Positions 35,747 to 45,548 of a stretch of 64,000 nucleotides of DNA are shown piece after piece. The DNA is taken from positions 124,001 through 188,000 of the forward strand of contig NZ_BIME01000012.1 of assembly GCF_004000925.1 (NCBI RefSeq). The letters run 5' to 3'. The notes beneath the pieces were generated by a model that was not told where the DNA came from, ran no database searches, and saw only the letters and a program-made list of their open reading frames with translations. Made by a program: the position numbers and the translations under genes. This stretch comes from Paenibacillus illinoisensis NBRC 15959. Lineage in GTDB: Bacteria; Bacillota; Bacilli; Paenibacillales; Paenibacillaceae. Within the stretch, counting starts at the first letter, position 1, and each line of letters starts with the position of its first letter.

Positions 35747-35817
35747 CATGACCGCTGTGTAATCCTGAATGTCTTTCAGAGCGGTGATGAACTGAACTTG
35801 ATGAAAGGGTGAGAATC

Positions 35818-36351
35818 ATGATGAAACTACTGCTTGTTATGTTTAGCGTAATTTCTCCCTTTTCCGTTCAACCGGCAGCGGTACCTGCTGCTCAAGATAT
35901 GCAATGGACGGTAGTGGAAGAAGAAGTGCCAGAGGTTACTCTGGCTGCTGATCGATCCGGACCGGTTCGGCATTTTCAGACTCTGAATGGCATTTCCCTG
36001 GATGACAGCAAAGGTCATATTATATCTGAGAAGGGTCAGCCCCTTCACAAAAAGGCAGATCCATATCTGGGTTGTCCCGAATATGAGTTTGCTGATGTCA
36101 AGGTTGGACTCTGTGAGGATACCGGAGAGATCCAGTATATCCACATTGATGGAACCGAGGAGCGGTTGAAACTCAACCAGCAGTGGATAGACATGAATGT
36201 CGAATCCATTCGCCAGGTTTTGGGTGAGCCGTATGTGGTAGCTGAAGATGGAGAAGTGTATCTGCGGGGTAATCAAGCCATTAAGGTTTATATCAAGCCC
36301 GGCACCGAGCAGATTGACGGAGTCGATCTGTTTGAAGATCATCTCCAGTAG
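35818..36351 (+). CDS. Exported protein of unknown function
   Basis: A 177-residue protein with a signal peptide (residues 2-21, MKLLLVMFSVISPFSVQPAA). The mature part has NGISLDDSKGHIISEKGQP and WIDMNVESIRQVLGEPYVV, two related segments that place a helix before a GxP turn, as in DUF4309 or SmpA-like folds. ATG 35818 follows AAAGGGTG. It may be co-transcribed with the DUF948 gene. Function unknown. Confidence 0.65.
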   Translation: MMKLLLVMFSVISPFSVQPAAVPAAQDMQWTVVEEEVPEVTLAADRSGPVRHFQTLNGISLDDSKGHIISEKGQPLHKKADPYLGCPEYEFADVKVGLCEDTGEIQYIHIDGTEERLKLNQQWIDMNVESIRQVLGEPYVVAEDGEVYLRGNQAIKVYIKPGTEQIDGVDLFEDHLQ

Positions 36352-36379
36352 AGGAGAAATGGTTTCTTATTAAAGAAGC

Positions 36380-36405
36380 GTTTCAAACCAAGAGAGCAAG
36401 GTTAT
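36380..36405 (+). promoter_or_regulatory. SigB-like promoter for yflT-like gene
   Basis: GTTTCA (36380-36385), 14 bases, GGTTAT (36400-36405), 49 bases before the ATG at 36454. In B. subtilis yflT is a known SigB target. Confidence 0.78.
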
Positions 36406-36453
36406 ATATTAAAAGTAGCTCGAAAAGAAGATTATCAGAGGAGAGTGGAGACG

Positions 36454-36798
36454 ATGAATTCAACCAATGCGCAAGCTTATGCAAAAGTGGTGGAAAACGG
36501 AGTTCAAGCGGTAGAAGCGGTGAAAGAGCTGCAGAATACTGGTTACCTTGCTGATCATATCTTCGTTCTAGCCCACGAGAAGGATCGTACGGACCGAATT
36601 GCCGATACAGCGGATGCCAAGGAAATAGGTATCAAGGAAGAAGGCGTATTTGACTCCATGGCGAATTTGTTCCGATCACGTGGTGATGAACTCCGGGCCA
36701 AAATAGTATCCATGGGCTTTACAGAAGCTGAGGCAGACTTTTACGAGAGTGAACTTGATAAAGGCAAAGTGCTTGTTATTGCCAAGAAGAAGGATTAA
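36454..36798 (+). CDS. yflT: General stress protein 17M (YflT family)
   Basis: A 114-residue cytoplasmic protein with the YflT/heat-induced pattern: VVENGVQAVEAVKELQNTGY, then HIFVLAHEKDRTDRIAD and a final KGKVLVIAKK strand. Family members are induced by general stress through SigB in B. subtilis; their molecular function is unknown. ATG 36454 follows GAGGAGAG by 8 bases. A SigB-like promoter lies upstream and a palindromic terminator downstream, so it is a single-gene unit. Confidence 0.85.
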   Translation: MNSTNAQAYAKVVENGVQAVEAVKELQNTGYLADHIFVLAHEKDRTDRIADTADAKEIGIKEEGVFDSMANLFRSRGDELRAKIVSMGFTEAEADFYESELDKGKVLVIAKKKD

Positions 36799-36848
36799 TT
36801 GGTTCAAATGGTAACTGAAGCATCCTGAACTAGACGAGCTTCAGATTC

Positions 36849-36898
36849 AAAAACATAGATAAGGAATGGGGATATCCCCATTCCTTATCTATGTTTTT
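36849..36898. terminator. Perfect 50-bp palindrome, bidirectional terminator
   Basis: Two 25-base arms are exact reverse complements with no spacer; the centre lies between 36873 and 36874. Both ends are runs of five A or T. Beyond it, 36899-37132 holds no gene; a weak SigA-like TTTTTT-N17-TATAGT may drive the next operon. Confidence 0.85.
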
Positions 36899-37132
36899 GC
36901 GAGTTTGGAAGCGGGATCAGAACGCGGCAAAAACAGGGCAGCGAGCAGGTGTTTTTTCCTGTGGTGGTGCCATTTACTGATAGAAGTTTTTTGCTTTTAC
37001 GATTATAGTTATAGTAGGAAATGTTATGTCTACCGCTGTATTGATTGCGAAAAATGTATATTTTGGGTTGTTACACGACTTGATAAAAATCGACAAACCC
37101 GGAACGGAACGCCACAGATAAGGGAGATAGAA

Positions 37133-38302
37133 ATGAAAATACTTATTGTTGACGACAATCCGACGAATGTCATTATTATTCGAGAGATTCTGAAAAAAGA
37201 GAACTATCGTGACATTATAACCGCGAGTTCGGCCATGGAAATGTTTGAAGTTTTGGGAATCGGGGAGGAAAACAACGAACTGCGTCCCAGACCGTCGGAT
37301 ATTGACCTGATTCTGCTAGATATGATGATGCCTGAAATGGATGGAATTGAAGCTTGCGGTGTCGTACAAAAATTCGAAAATCTTAAGGATATTCCTATTA
37401 TTATGGTTACAGCAATCGGCGACTCCAAGAAACTTGCCGAAGCATTGGATGCAGGAGCGTCAGATTATGTAACCAAACCAATTAACAAGGTGGAGTTAAT
37501 GGCCCGAATTCGGCTTGCTCTCCGTTTAAAGCAGGAGAAGGATTGGCATAAGGAACGCGATCAGCGCATTCAGGATGAGCTTAAGCTGGCTGCCATGGTG
37601 CAGAATGCGGTGTTAAGCCCGGCGATTGAGGATCCGTTGTTCCATGTGAATGCCATCTATAAACCTTCTTTTGAACTGGCAGGAGATCTGTACTCCTGGT
37701 ACCCGCTTGGTGAAGGACGATATGGGGTATTGCTGCTGGATATGATGGGACATGGTATTTCATCTTCGTTGTTTACCATGTTTATCGCTTCGGTATTGAA
37801 GGATACGGTTACGACCTACGTAGACCCCGAGAAGGTAATTCAGGAGTTGAATCGTCGCTTTAATCAGCTGCATCTGGAAAAGCAGTTGGTACAGTACTAC
37901 TTTACAGCTATATATCTGGTTGTAGATACCCGAATGAAGCGTATTGACTATGTCAACGCGGGGCATCCGCCGGCATTGTTTTTCCAGGAAGATGGTAGTG
38001 TAGCGACTTTTGATGCCGTATGCTGTCCGGTAGGTTTGTTCGATAAGATGGATATTGAACCACAGACCATCCACTACGAGGGTGACGGACATATTGCGCT
38101 TTATACCGATGGACTGCTGGAGGCCGTTCAAGGGGATCAGGAGGAGCAACTGGAATTCCTGAAAGAGCAGCTGAAGGGCTCACATCAATGGAATGAAGCT
38201 CACATGCAGGCTGTGTTCTTTGATGACGAGATTCCCCAAGAGCGAGATGATGATAAATGCCTGGTGTGGATTACGTTAAATAAAGGGGCGGAAAATGAAT
38301 GA
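37133..38302 (+). CDS. rsbY: Response-regulator PP2C phosphatase, RsbY-like
   Basis: A 389-residue protein. Residues about 1-135 are a receiver domain with phospho-acceptor Asp63 (LLDMMMPEMDG). Residues about 185-389 are a SpoIIE/RsbU-type PP2C domain with GDLYSWYPL, LLLDMMGHGISSSL and ALYTDGLLEA. In the B. cereus RsbK/RsbY scheme the kinase phosphorylates the receiver and the phosphatase dephosphorylates RsbV, freeing SigB. ATG 37133 follows AAGGGAGA; a much longer open frame upstream crosses the palindrome. The stop overlaps the next start by ATGA. Confidence 0.88.
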   Translation: MKILIVDDNPTNVIIIREILKKENYRDIITASSAMEMFEVLGIGEENNELRPRPSDIDLILLDMMMPEMDGIEACGVVQKFENLKDIPIIMVTAIGDSKKLAEALDAGASDYVTKPINKVELMARIRLALRLKQEKDWHKERDQRIQDELKLAAMVQNAVLSPAIEDPLFHVNAIYKPSFELAGDLYSWYPLGEGRYGVLLLDMMGHGISSSLFTMFIASVLKDTVTTYVDPEKVIQELNRRFNQLHLEKQLVQYYFTAIYLVVDTRMKRIDYVNAGHPPALFFQEDGSVATFDAVCCPVGLFDKMDIEPQTIHYEGDGHIALYTDGLLEAVQGDQEEQLEFLKEQLKGSHQWNEAHMQAVFFDDEIPQERDDDKCLVWITLNKGAENE

Positions 38303-41300
38303 AGATCAGAAATAAGCTGCTGATTGGTTTTACCGCTCTCATGGCCATCTTGATTGTACTTACATTTGTAAGCTATGAACGGCTGAATAGCAGCAATCAA
38401 CAGGTTGATCAGATGTATCAGGAGCGGTACTTAAAGGTTAGATATACTTCGTCTGTACGCGGAGAAGTTAATGATATAGCGAAAGTACTGGCTAACTTGC
38501 TGCTTAACCCAAATAACTCAACGAATGCTGCAGAAAATGACCTTAAGGAAATGCAGGAGCGAGGAGAAGGTTTCCTCAAGGAAGTTCGTGAACGGGCGGA
38601 TAGTGCAGGCGAGCATCAGCTGGTCGACCGTGTAGATGCTGCCTGGGAATCATATAATTCATATGCGAATAGACAGATCAGCTTGATGTCCCAGGGACGT
38701 GTGGAAGATGGAAACAACTACCGCAATTCAACAGGCCTTGCTGTGCAGAAGGAAGCTGTAGATAGTCTAAACGCGCTCTCCCGTTTTCAGGACCAAGAGA
38801 TTGATACGGAAATCAGGCAAGCGAACGAGGAGTATAACCGTGCCGTTCAGATTACAGTAGGCATTATGGTTGGTGGCTTGCTGCTTGCACTTGGTGTGAT
38901 TTTGTGGGTACTCCCAAGTATTACACGAGGGCTGAATACAGTCTCGATGATGATTACAAGTTTTGGAAAAGGTCGGTATCGTACCATCAGACGGATTCAG
39001 GTCAAGTCTACGGACGAAATTGGGCAGATTGCGAATGTATTCAAAGAGGTATCGGCAGACCTGGAAGAAAAACAGGAAGTCGAGAAGGCTTACATGCAGG
39101 CACAGCAGGATCAAAACTGGATGAGCTCCAACATAGCCAGAGTGCCCGAATTGCTGCGAGGTGTTGGTTCCATTCGTCAGATCTCGCAAATGTTTATCAG
39201 TGAGTTTACTCCGGTCCTTGGAGCACAGCTCGGCGTGGTTTATCTGATTGATGAAGAGAAGCATCCCGATGAGTTGAGACGATACGGGGCATACGCCTTC
39301 GAGGAGAACAAGGACATTGGCAAGGAAGTATATCGGGTTGGCGAAGGTTTAATTGGTCAAGCAGCTTTGGATATGAAACCGATTATTCTTGAAAATACGC
39401 CTGAAGATTACATTCAGATTGGTTCAGCATCGGGTTCTACCCGCGCGACCAGCATTATGATCTTCCCTGTCGTTTTTGAAGATGAACTCATTGGTGTTGT
39501 GGAATTGGCTTCTTTTGAAGGTTTTAATGATCTGCATAAACAGTTGTTCTCTCAGCTCATTATGAATCTGGGTGTCATTCTTAATAATGTGCGTCGCCGT
39601 CTGCGTGTGGAGGAGCTGCTGCGTGAATCACAGGCTCTTACAGAGGAACTTCAGGTACAGTCCGAGGAACTGCAGACACAGCAGGAAGAACTGCGTCGTT
39701 CCAATGAAAATCTGGAAGAACAGACAGATGCCCTCAAACGTTCTGAGGAACTGCTGCAGCGTCAGCAGGAAGAGCTCGAACATTTTAATACCGAATTGAT
39801 TGCCAAGACGCGTGCACTTGAAGAGCAGGTTCGTGAAGTCGAAGAGAAAAATGACGAAATTGAGAAAACGAAAACGCAGTTGGAACAGCAAGCCATGCAG
39901 CTGTCGATGACAAGCAAATACAAGTCCGAATTCCTGGCAAATATGTCGCATGAGCTTCGGACACCGCTGAACAGTCTGCTGATCCTGTCTCAATTACTGT
40001 CTGAAAACAAGGAAGGCAATCTGAGCAGCAAACAGCAGGAATATGCTCAAACGATTTATATGTCCGGTGCGGATCTGCTTAAAATGATTGATGAAATTTT
40101 GGACCTGTCCAAGGTAGACGCAGGAAAAATGGATATCAATTATGAGACAGTTCGAATGGATGAGTTGACCGCTTTTGTGAAACAAAACTTTGGCCCCATG
40201 GCCAATAAAAAAGAATTGGATCTCAATATTGAATTTGAAAGTAATCTACCGGAATGGGTGTACACTGACGGGCATCGTGTGAAGCAAATTTTACGCAACT
40301 TGTTGTCGAATGCCTTCAAATTTACCAACCGGGGATCTGTTAGCATTATTGGACGGAAGATGAAACCGGAAGAACTTCCGGGGTATCTGAACACCAATCA
40401 GGAATATATCGGATTTACCGTGAAGGATACAGGAATTGGAATACCTTCAGACAAAACAGATCTGATCTTTGAAGCCTTCCAGCAAGTCGATGGAACTACC
40501 AGTCGCAAATACGGCGGAACCGGACTAGGCCTATCCATCAGCCGTGAACTTGCTCGTCTGCTTGGCGGAGCGATTCAGGTCGAGTCCTCTGAAGGTGTGG
40601 GCAGTTCGTTTACGTTATACCTTCCGGACAATCATGAAGAAGAAGCTCCGGAAGAGGAAGGTGCTTCCCTGGCGGCCGCATCTGCCGAGTATGATTCGTC
40701 TGCAAGCCGATCCGGGACAATACGTTCAAGCAGGCAAACGGTCATTGCACCAGAACCTGACAGTATTTCCCTAATGAACATGCCAGCAAACGACACGGCT
40801 GTATCCGTCCAGATGGATGATGATCAGGACAATCTAGCGGATGGTGACAAAATTCTGCTCATTATTGAGGATGACGTGAATTTTGCTCACATTTTGATGG
40901 ATATGGCGAGAGGAAGAGGATTTAAGGCAATTGTGGCCACTCAAGGAGACAAAGGGCTCGAAATGGCCCGTCAATATTTGCCGGATGCGATTATTCTCGA
41001 CATTCAGCTTCCGGTCATGGATGGTTGGGCGATTCTGGGCGAACTGAAGAGCAGCTCGGCAACACGCCATATACCGGTTCATGTTATATCCGTGATTGAT
41101 GATATGAAGCAAGGATTGATGATGGGGGCCATTGCCTACCTGAAAAAACCATCCAGTAAAGATTCGCTGGATAAAGCCTTCTCGCATATCGAATCCTATA
41201 CAGAGAACCAGTTGAAACGTTTGCTAATTGTGGAAGATGACGAAGTACAGCGCAAAGCAATCATTGAACTTATCGGGCATGATGATGTTGCCATAACGGC

Positions 41301-42018
41301 TGTGTCTACAGGCAGCGAGGCTTTAACCGAACTCCATAGCCAGCGATACGATTGTATGGTGCTGGATCTGATGTTGACGGACATGACCGGATTCGAGTTG
41401 CTTGACCAGATCAGGGATGATGAATATCTGAATGATCTGCCGATTATCATTTACACAGGCAAAGAGCTGGATAGCAAGGAAGAAATGAAGCTGCGCAAAT
41501 ATGCGGAGTCCATCATTATCAAAGACGTGAAATCACCTGAACGTCTGCTGGATGAGACAACCTTGTTCCTTCACCGGGTAGAAGCCAATCTGCCGGAAGA
41601 CAAGCGCCGAATTCTGCAGAAGCTGCATAACAAGGAAACCTTGTTTGAAGGTAAAAAAATACTGCTCGTGGATGATGATATTCGAAATGTATTTGCCCTT
41701 TCGAGTGTGCTTGAAGGCTATCGAATGGATGTTACGTTTGCTGAGAACGGGCGCGAAGCTCTTGAGATTTTGGATAAGAACCCGGATATTGACCTGGTGT
41801 TAATGGATATGATGATGCCGGAAATGGATGGATACGAAGCAATGACACGTATTCGGCAGATTCCGAGATTCGAAAAATTACCAATTATTGCACTGACGGC
41901 CAAAGCCATGAAAGATGATCGGGGCAAGTGTATTGAAGCTGGTGCATCCGATTATGTGAAGAAACCGATTCAAACAGATCAACTGTTATCATTAATGCGC
42001 GTGTGGCTGTATTCGTAA
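38299..42018 (+). CDS. rsbK: Hybrid sensor kinase with three receivers, RsbK-like
   Basis: A 1239-residue membrane kinase. Helices at about 8-28 and 186-208 bracket an extracellular helical sensor (CHASE3/4HB-like). HAMP follows (about 210-262), GAF (about 280-435), a long Glu/Gln coiled coil (about 435-540), HisKA with His551 (MSHELRTPLN), HATPase (NLLSNAFKFTN, DTGIGIP, GGTGLGLSIS), and receivers with Asp901, Asp1023 and Asp1170. B. cereus RsbK has the same order with a receiver. It overlaps the phosphatase gene by four bases, and a CheR-type gene follows, as expected of an RsbKMY set. Confidence 0.85.
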   Translation: MKIRNKLLIGFTALMAILIVLTFVSYERLNSSNQQVDQMYQERYLKVRYTSSVRGEVNDIAKVLANLLLNPNNSTNAAENDLKEMQERGEGFLKEVRERADSAGEHQLVDRVDAAWESYNSYANRQISLMSQGRVEDGNNYRNSTGLAVQKEAVDSLNALSRFQDQEIDTEIRQANEEYNRAVQITVGIMVGGLLLALGVILWVLPSITRGLNTVSMMITSFGKGRYRTIRRIQVKSTDEIGQIANVFKEVSADLEEKQEVEKAYMQAQQDQNWMSSNIARVPELLRGVGSIRQISQMFISEFTPVLGAQLGVVYLIDEEKHPDELRRYGAYAFEENKDIGKEVYRVGEGLIGQAALDMKPIILENTPEDYIQIGSASGSTRATSIMIFPVVFEDELIGVVELASFEGFNDLHKQLFSQLIMNLGVILNNVRRRLRVEELLRESQALTEELQVQSEELQTQQEELRRSNENLEEQTDALKRSEELLQRQQEELEHFNTELIAKTRALEEQVREVEEKNDEIEKTKTQLEQQAMQLSMTSKYKSEFLANMSHELRTPLNSLLILSQLLSENKEGNLSSKQQEYAQTIYMSGADLLKMIDEILDLSKVDAGKMDINYETVRMDELTAFVKQNFGPMANKKELDLNIEFESNLPEWVYTDGHRVKQILRNLLSNAFKFTNRGSVSIIGRKMKPEELPGYLNTNQEYIGFTVKDTGIGIPSDKTDLIFEAFQQVDGTTSRKYGGTGLGLSISRELARLLGGAIQVESSEGVGSSFTLYLPDNHEEEAPEEEGASLAAASAEYDSSASRSGTIRSSRQTVIAPEPDSISLMNMPANDTAVSVQMDDDQDNLADGDKILLIIEDDVNFAHILMDMARGRGFKAIVATQGDKGLEMARQYLPDAIILDIQLPVMDGWAILGELKSSSATRHIPVHVISVIDDMKQGLMMGAIAYLKKPSSKDSLDKAFSHIESYTENQLKRLLIVEDDEVQRKAIIELIGHDDVAITAVSTGSEALTELHSQRYDCMVLDLMLTDMTGFELLDQIRDDEYLNDLPIIIYTGKELDSKEEMKLRKYAESIIIKDVKSPERLLDETTLFLHRVEANLPEDKRRILQKLHNKETLFEGKKILLVDDDIRNVFALSSVLEGYRMDVTFAENGREALEILDKNPDIDLVLMDMMMPEMDGYEAMTRIRQIPRFEKLPIIALTAKAMKDDRGKCIEAGASDYVKKPIQTDQLLSLMRVWLYS

Positions 42019-42089
42019 CCCAATAGTTTGGGTAATGAACAACAATACAGCTATTACGCAAGTAACAAATGAAGAAGTGGAGAGAATCT

Positions 42090-42962
42090 ATGACACCGTG
42101 GGAACCTACCGAGGCTGATGAACAATCGGTCCGCATGCCGCAAGATGAAGAACGCGAATTGATTGAGATTGAGTTGTTATTGGAAGGTATGCACCGTCTA
42201 TATGGATATGACTTTAGAAATTACGCATTGCCATCTTTGAGACGAAGAATCTGGCACTACGCACATTCGGAAGGTCTTAAAACGATATCCGGGCTTCAGG
42301 AAAAGGTTCTGCATGAACGTTCAGCATTCGAACGTTTTGTACAGAATCTGTCCATTCCGGTGACCGAAATGTTTCGTGATCCTGCGCTCTTCCGGACATT
42401 CCGTGAAAAGATCATACCTGTGTTAAGGACATATCCTTATATTCGGATTTGGCACGCAGGCTGCTCTACGGGTGAAGAGGTGTATTCCATGGCGATTATG
42501 TTGCATGAGGAAGGTTTGTATGACAAGGCACGGATCTATGCCACCGATATGAATGACCGCTCACTGCAGCAGGCCAAGGAAGGCGTATATGGTATTGAAA
42601 AGATGAAATTATACACAACAAACTATTTGGAGGCAGGGGGTACCAGAGCCTTCTCCGAATACTATACAGCGAAGTACAACTCCGTTATGTTTCATCCTTA
42701 TCTGCGAAAAAACATTATTTTTGCAGAGCATAATTTGGCAACAGACCGGTCATTTAACGAATTTAACGTTATCTTTTGCCGCAACGTCATGATTTATTTC
42801 AATGATGAACTAAGGAACCATGTGCATGGGCTATTTCATGAGAGCTTGAGCCATTTTGGCATTCTTGTTCTGGGATCCAAGGAATCGATCCATTTCACAG
42901 AATTTAGCGATGCTTACGAGCCGTTAGACCGGACGGAAAAAATATACCGGAAGATCAAATAG
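42090..42962 (+). CDS. rsbM: CheR-type methyltransferase, RsbM-like
   Basis: A 290-residue SAM-dependent protein-glutamate methyltransferase. The N-terminal CheR helical part (LLEGMHRLYGYDFRNY, SLRRRI) precedes the SAM domain with IWHAGCSTGEEVYSMAI, IYATDMNDRSLQQAKEG and NVIFCRNVMIYF. There are no chemoreceptors nearby. In B. cereus RsbM methylates RsbK and lowers SigB activity, so the likely target is the upstream kinase or its coiled coil. ATG 42090 follows GGAGAG by 5 bases. Confidence 0.85.
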   Translation: MTPWEPTEADEQSVRMPQDEERELIEIELLLEGMHRLYGYDFRNYALPSLRRRIWHYAHSEGLKTISGLQEKVLHERSAFERFVQNLSIPVTEMFRDPALFRTFREKIIPVLRTYPYIRIWHAGCSTGEEVYSMAIMLHEEGLYDKARIYATDMNDRSLQQAKEGVYGIEKMKLYTTNYLEAGGTRAFSEYYTAKYNSVMFHPYLRKNIIFAEHNLATDRSFNEFNVIFCRNVMIYFNDELRNHVHGLFHESLSHFGILVLGSKESIHFTEFSDAYEPLDRTEKIYRKIK

Positions 42963-42978
42963 GGGGTTAGGGTTAGCC

Positions 42979-44652
42979 ATGGGGCTCAATGAACCAATCC
43001 ACATATTATTGGTAGATGACCGCCCCGAGAATCTGCTTGCTCTAGAAGCAGTTTTGGAATCGGAACAGTATAAACTCGTCAAGGCAACTTCTGGAGAAGA
43101 GGCACTTCGATGCTTGCTTAAAGACGAATTTGCGGTCATTGTGCTTGATGTGCAGATGCCTGGAATGGACGGAATTGAGACAGCGAAGTTAATTAAAGCG
43201 CGTGATAAATCAAAGGATGTACCCATTATCTTTATCTCTGCCAACAGCAGGGAAGCAGAACATTTATTTGCCGGGTATTCGGCAGGTGCCATCGATTACA
43301 TGGTGAAACCGTTTATCCCCCAGATTCTCAAATCCAAAATTGAGGGTTTTGTCGAGATGTTCATCACGAACAAACGACTGAAAACCCAAACCATGCTGCT
43401 TCATCAGAAAACGCAGGAACTCGAGAAAATGAATCAGCAGCTGATTCAGGCAAAAGAGGAAGCGGAAATCGCAGCCAAAGCCAAAACCGAATTTCTAGCA
43501 ATGATGAGTCATGAGATCCGTACACCGATGAACGGTGTTATCGGGATGGTCGATTTGCTGATGGAGACGGAATTGAAGGATGAGCAGAAGGAATATATCG
43601 ATATCGTGCGAAAGAGCGCAGATGCACTTGTAACGGTTATTAACGATATTCTTGATTTCACCAAGATGGAATCCGGGAAAATGGAGCTGGAGGAGCATCC
43701 GTTTGATCTCGTTACATGTATCAAAGAAGTATTGGGCCTGTTCGCTATGGAAGCAGGTAAAAAGAATCTGGAGCTGGACTATTTCCTCGAGGATTCCGTT
43801 CCTGCCTTGGTGTACGGCGATATGGCTAGACTGCGTCAGGTCCTGATGAATCTGATTGCCAATGCCATCAAGTTTACGGACCAGGGTGGAGTCTACCTGA
43901 TAGTTTCTGTTAACGAAGAAAAAGACGGTAGAATGACCTTGGAATTTGCAGTAAAGGATACAGGTATAGGGATATCCTCAGACAAGGTGGATCGCCTGTT
44001 CCAGCCATTTTCTCAGTTGGATACATCGATGACACGCAAGTATGGTGGAACTGGCTTGGGACTTGCCATTTGCCGGACGTTAGTGGAAATGATGGGTGGC
44101 AGCATTCATCTGGATACGAGCGAGAAGCGTGGGGCTACCTTTGTCTTCACCATTCAGGTACAGCGCTATGTGGAGACGGAACTGATCATCGGTAATGGGG
44201 AAGAGCAACCGGAGAATATGGAACGTTATGAAATGCAGCCTTCCGTATTAATTGTCGATGATCACCCCATTAACCAAAAGTTGATGTCGATTATGCTGAG
44301 CAAGCTGGGCTTCACATCAGATACCGCAGAAGATGGACAGAAGGCGCTGGATATGGTTCTAGAGAATCCAGGCTATGATTATATATTTATGGATTTGCAA
44401 ATGCCGGTTATGGACGGATTGGAATGCACACGTAAAATTCGGGAAAGTCTTCCGAAGGAAAAGCAGCCTGTTGTACTGGCCATGACTGCTAATGTAATGG
44501 AGGGCATCCAGCAGCGCTGCCTTGCTGTCGGAATGGATGATTACATCAGTAAACCCGTCAAGATGGGCAGTGTGAAACAAAAATTGTCACGATTTCAGGA
44601 AGACCGCAAGGGCTTTAAATCAGCCTCCTCACCCATGAATCGAGCAAATTGA
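42979..44652 (+). CDS. Soluble hybrid histidine kinase (REC-HK-REC)
   Basis: A 557-residue cytoplasmic protein with no membrane helix. Receiver 1 (about 8-125) has Asp57 (VLDVQMPGMDG). A coiled coil (about 130-165) leads to HisKA with His178 (MSHEIRTPMN), HATPase (NLIANAIKFTD, DTGIGIS, GGTGLGLAI), and receiver 2 (about 425-540) with Asp472 (MDLQMPVMDG). It lies 16 bases after the methyltransferase gene and before rsbV, so it is probably a second input to the stress switch. I do not recall it from the B. cereus cluster. Confidence 0.88.
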   Translation: MGLNEPIHILLVDDRPENLLALEAVLESEQYKLVKATSGEEALRCLLKDEFAVIVLDVQMPGMDGIETAKLIKARDKSKDVPIIFISANSREAEHLFAGYSAGAIDYMVKPFIPQILKSKIEGFVEMFITNKRLKTQTMLLHQKTQELEKMNQQLIQAKEEAEIAAKAKTEFLAMMSHEIRTPMNGVIGMVDLLMETELKDEQKEYIDIVRKSADALVTVINDILDFTKMESGKMELEEHPFDLVTCIKEVLGLFAMEAGKKNLELDYFLEDSVPALVYGDMARLRQVLMNLIANAIKFTDQGGVYLIVSVNEEKDGRMTLEFAVKDTGIGISSDKVDRLFQPFSQLDTSMTRKYGGTGLGLAICRTLVEMMGGSIHLDTSEKRGATFVFTIQVQRYVETELIIGNGEEQPENMERYEMQPSVLIVDDHPINQKLMSIMLSKLGFTSDTAEDGQKALDMVLENPGYDYIFMDLQMPVMDGLECTRKIRESLPKEKQPVVLAMTANVMEGIQQRCLAVGMDDYISKPVKMGSVKQKLSRFQEDRKGFKSASSPMNRAN

Positions 44653-44674
44653 AATAATTGCTAATTATGATTTT

Positions 44675-44700
44675 GTTTCACCTGGGCACAAGTTGGGTTA
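44675..44700 (+). promoter_or_regulatory. SigB-like promoter for rsbV-rsbW-sigB
   Basis: GTTTCA (44675-44680), 14 bases, GGGTTA (44695-44700), 38 bases before the rsbV ATG. It would give positive feedback on sigB, as at the internal SigB promoter of the B. subtilis operon. Confidence 0.72.
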
Positions 44701-44738
44701 TTAGGTAAGGAAACCATTGATCAGGAGAGAGATGTCTA

Positions 44739-45077
44739 ATGAATACAAATAAAAATGAAAAATTCAATGCAAAGACCGAAACACAAAACGGCGTGTGCAC
44801 GGTATATCTTACCGGCGAACTGGATTTGTCGGTAGCTCCTGAATTTCGTTTGGTCATGGAGCCACTTGTGGACAACAAGGAGCAGGATTTGATTATTAAC
44901 ATGAAGGACCTGAAGTATATCGATAGCACAGGGATTGGAATCCTGTTATCTGTTCTGAAGGCACGACATGGAATGGAAGCACGCTTTGAAGTACAAGAAG
45001 TTCCTGCGCAGATTCAGAAGCTTTTTGATATGACGGGTATTGCCAAATTCTTTGTCTCACAGAAGAATTCCCAATAG
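44739..45077 (+). CDS. rsbV: Anti-anti-sigma factor RsbV
   Basis: A 112-residue STAS-domain protein. The motif KYIDSTGIGILLSVLKA contains the conserved phosphorylatable Ser63. Unphosphorylated RsbV binds RsbW and releases the sigma factor; RsbW phosphorylates it and a PP2C phosphatase (the RsbY-like protein here) restores it. ATG follows AGGAGAGAG. First gene of the rsbV-rsbW-sigB unit. Confidence 0.9.
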   Translation: MNTNKNEKFNAKTETQNGVCTVYLTGELDLSVAPEFRLVMEPLVDNKEQDLIINMKDLKYIDSTGIGILLSVLKARHGMEARFEVQEVPAQIQKLFDMTGIAKFFVSQKNSQ

Positions 45078-45095
45078 GAAAGGATCGAAAAAGGA

Positions 45096-45548
45096 ATGAA
45101 TGCAGAAGTTCAAAGAGTCACCCTTAACTTACCGGCGACAGCTGATTACGTGGATATTGTAAGACTGAATCTTTATGGTGTAGCGTCCAAAATGGGATTT
45201 TCATATGAGGACATTGAGGACATGAAAGTTGCTGTATCCGAGGCTTGTAACAACTCTGTATTATATGCCTACTCACACGAAGGCGGTATGGTTGAGGTTG
45301 TTTTTGAAGTGGACAACGAAACATTGGCTATTACAGTCAAGGACGAGGGTGCAAGCTTCGAAAACGTCAACCCGGCAGTATCACGCGCAGGCCTTCATGA
45401 CACTGAGCTGACAGATGCCCAAATTGGTGGACTTGGATTCTATCTGATGCAAGCCCTGATGGATGATGTCAGTGTGGAAAGTGAGACGGGCAAAGGTACG
45501 AAAGTTGTACTCGTAAAACGTCTTGCAAGAAGTGAGGAGAAAGTATGA
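45096..45548 (+). CDS. rsbW: Anti-sigma factor / serine kinase RsbW
   Basis: A 150-residue GHKL-fold kinase with N box EACNNSVLYAYSH, TVKDEGASFE (G1-like) and GGLGFYLMQALMDDV (G2-like). It binds the sigma factor to hold it inactive, or phosphorylates RsbV. ATG follows AAAGGATCG and AAAAAGGA. Its stop overlaps the sigma factor start (ATGA), indicating coupled, stoichiometric translation. Confidence 0.92.
   Translation: MNAEVQRVTLNLPATADYVDIVRLNLYGVASKMGFSYEDIEDMKVAVSEACNNSVLYAYSHEGGMVEVVFEVDNETLAITVKDEGASFENVNPAVSRAGLHDTELTDAQIGGLGFYLMQALMDDVSVESETGKGTKVVLVKRLARSEEKV

Noticed and set aside
36893..36918. SigB promoter for rsbY: GTTTTT-N14-GGGATC
   Set aside because: The -10 box fails at three of six bases and the -35 lies in the palindrome arm.
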